A DNA stretch of 34,581 nt from Geobacteraceae bacterium (lineage in GTDB: Bacteria > Desulfobacterota > Desulfuromonadia > Geobacterales > Geobacteraceae): contig JAMXLF010000096.1 of NCBI GenBank assembly GCA_024281055.1, positions 1 to 34,581 on the forward strand. Reading direction: 5' to 3'. Within the stretch, counting starts at the first letter, position 1, and the number at the start of each line of letters is the position of its first letter. The notes under the pieces were generated by a model. It was given only the letters and a program-made list of their open reading frames with translations, was not told the DNA's origin and did not search any database. The translations under genes were made by a program, and so were the position numbers. This document shows positions 33,019 through 34,581 of the stretch, piece after piece.

Positions 33019-34581
33019 ATGACCCCTTTTGATCTTGCCATGGTATCCCTGTTCCTCATGCTGTCCCCGGTAGTTCTCGCCCCCTGCTGTGCCAAATCCC
33101 GCGGTCTCACCATCTATGTCTCCTTTACCATCACTGCCGTGGCAGCGCTGGCTGCCGTCTGTGCCGGATTCCTGGCCGTTCGCAACGGCACCGTGACCTC
33201 CGCGGTCGTGGCGATGGGGCTGCCGGACCTCCCGTTCCACCTGCGCCTCGATCCCCTAGCGGGCTTCTTCCTCTGCGTCATCGGCCTCCTCGCCTTCTTC
33301 GTTTCCATTTACTCCATCGGGTATGTCCGGGGCTTTCCGGCCAACCGGTCGGTGGTCAGGTTCGTCGTCTTCTACGCGCTCTTCATCGCCGGCATGCTCC
33401 TCGTCGTCCTGGCGGACGACGCCTTCTTCTTCCTGATCGCCTGGGAACTCATGGCCGCCGCCTCGTACTTTCTCGTCATGTACGAGGACGAAAAGGCGGA
33501 AAACCGGCGTTCGGCCTTCCTTTACCTGGTCATCGCCCATGTGGGGGCCATCGCCATCCTCCTCTCCTTCGGGGTAATGGCGGGACTCGCCAACGGTTTC
33601 GAAAGCTTCCAGGGGTACACCTTTGCCTCCATGCGTGCCACCACCTATCCGCTCGGCTGGGCAACCGCGGCTTTCTTCCTCTCCTTTTTCGGCTTCGCCG
33701 CCAAGGCCGGTGTGATCCCGCTCCACGTCTGGCTGCCGGAGGCGCACCCGGTCGCCCCGTCCAATGTTTCGGCGCTCATGAGCGGGGTAATGCTCAAGAC
33801 CTCCATCTACGGCATCGTCCGCGTGACCTTCGATTTCCTCAAGGTCTTCCCCTGGTGGTGGGGGGGGATCGTATTGGTCCTCGGCCTTGTCTCGGCCGTG
33901 CTGGGGGTACTCTATGCCCTCATGCAGAACGACCTGAAGCGGCTCCTCGCCTACAGTTCGGTGGAAAACATCGGTATCATCCTGATCGGCCTTGGACTGG
34001 CCATGATCTTCACCTCGTTCCATCTCCCGGCTCTCGCCGCCCTGGCCCTTATCGCAGCCCTCTACCACACGCTGAACCATGCCATGTTCAAGGGGCTCCT
34101 CTTCATGGGGGCGGGGGCCGTGCTCCATGCAACGCACGAGAGGAACATGGAGGGGATGGGGGGGCTGATCCATCGGATGCCGTGGACCTCGGTCTTCTTT
34201 CTCATCGGCTGCGTCTCCATTGCGGCTCTCCCCCCGTTCAACGGCTTTGCCTCCGAATGGCTCACCTTCCAAGCCTTCCTTCTGTCACCTGCGCTCCATC
34301 GGCCGATCCTGAGCCTCCTCATCCCACTCGGGGCTGCGCTCCTGGCCCTTACCGGGGCACTGGCAGCCGCCTGCTTCGTCAAGGCATACGGGGCGACGTT
34401 TCTCGGGCAGTGGCGCGGCCGTTACCCCGTCCAGCGAGTGAACGAGGTCAATTGGCACATGCGGCTCGGGATGATGCTGGCCGCGGCGACATGCTTTCTT
34501 CTCGGCATTTTTCCGACTGTCGTCATCAACTGGATGGATATACTGGCGCAGCGGCTGGTGGGGGGCGCGATCTCAACCAGT
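33019..34581 (+). CDS. hyfB: HyfB/NuoL-type proton-conducting membrane subunit, third copy (partial)
   Basis: The frame is open from ATG 33019 to the right edge (521 codons) with no stop. It translates to an antiporter-like protein starting MTPFDLAMVSLFLMLSPVVLAP, with the motifs IAWELMAAASYFLVMYEDEKAENRRSA (membrane glutamate), FFGFAAKAGVIPLHVWLPEAHPVAPSNVSALMSGVMLKTSIYG, DLKRLLAYSSVENIGIILIGLG and ALYHTLNHAMFKGLLFMGAG. The motif HVWLPEAHPVAPSN is nearer to canonical HyfB/HycC than the two other copies (SAHANAPSH), so it probably belongs to a different complex whose other genes lie beyond the window. GAAAGG precedes the ATG. The symbol is family-level. Confidence 0.88.
   Translation, partial: MTPFDLAMVSLFLMLSPVVLAPCCAKSRGLTIYVSFTITAVAALAAVCAGFLAVRNGTVTSAVVAMGLPDLPFHLRLDPLAGFFLCVIGLLAFFVSIYSIGYVRGFPANRSVVRFVVFYALFIAGMLLVVLADDAFFFLIAWELMAAASYFLVMYEDEKAENRRSAFLYLVIAHVGAIAILLSFGVMAGLANGFESFQGYTFASMRATTYPLGWATAAFFLSFFGFAAKAGVIPLHVWLPEAHPVAPSNVSALMSGVMLKTSIYGIVRVTFDFLKVFPWWWGGIVLVLGLVSAVLGVLYALMQNDLKRLLAYSSVENIGIILIGLGLAMIFTSFHLPALAALALIAALYHTLNHAMFKGLLFMGAGAVLHATHERNMEGMGGLIHRMPWTSVFFLIGCVSIAALPPFNGFASEWLTFQAFLLSPALHRPILSLLIPLGAALLALTGALAAACFVKAYGATFLGQWRGRYPVQRVNEVNWHMRLGMMLAAATCFLLGIFPTVVINWMDILAQRLVGGAISTS

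Overview
The window looks like a core-genome segment of a Geobacter-type bacterium (Desulfuromonadia/Geobacterales, the old delta-proteobacteria). Evidence: GC-rich DNA, a short HisZ-dependent type HisG, the order rpsU-yqeY-cvpA-dnaG-rpoD next to a his operon and a split-P-protein gcv operon, and a large complex-I-like 'Ehr' (energy-converting hydrogenase related) cluster of the kind described in Geobacter. Species cannot be fixed from the sequence alone.

Layout. 1-3760 (minus): glycine cleavage operon gcvT-gcvH-gcvPA-gcvPB, with gcvPB cut by the window edge. 3991-8864 (minus): macromolecular synthesis genes rpsU, yqeY, cvpA, dnaG, rpoD. 8999-14521 (minus): histidine biosynthesis hisG-D-B-H-A-F-E. 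14564-21481 (minus): murA, prmC, prfA, a DUF1385 membrane protein, thyX, rpmE and rho. 21841-25125 (minus): HyfB-like ion-pump subunit, a DNA-binding PTS EIIA-like protein and a PemK/MazF-type toxin-antitoxin pair. 25283-32795 (plus): six-gene ehrABCDLS-like operon. 33019 to the right edge (plus): the start of a third HyfB-like gene.

How the parts work together. The left two thirds are housekeeping genes for one-carbon/glycine metabolism, replication priming, sigma-70, His synthesis, cell-wall precursor synthesis, translation termination (prfA with its methylase prmC) and transcription termination. The right third encodes a membrane complex: antiporter-like subunits (EhrA, EhrD), a NuoH/HycD-like membrane anchor (EhrB), a HyfE-like subunit (EhrC), a NuoCD-like large subunit (EhrL) and a ferredoxin-NuoB-like small subunit (EhrS). 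EhrL has lost all four cysteines that would hold a [NiFe] centre, so the complex should not be a hydrogenase; its redox partner is unknown.

The most unusual structural feature is the density of non-coding repeats. Three classes can be read: (a) short GTAGGGGC-ended palindromes, three of which lend the TAG stop codon to the upstream gene; (b) larger imperfect palindromes of 100-190 bp with related GAGGCGTA...TACG apices; (c) 'word-repeat' elements made of reiterated 7-10 base words, most with an inverted second arm, one of which sits in frame inside ehrS between its two ferredoxin cluster motifs. Four of the six his-operon junctions carry such repeats.
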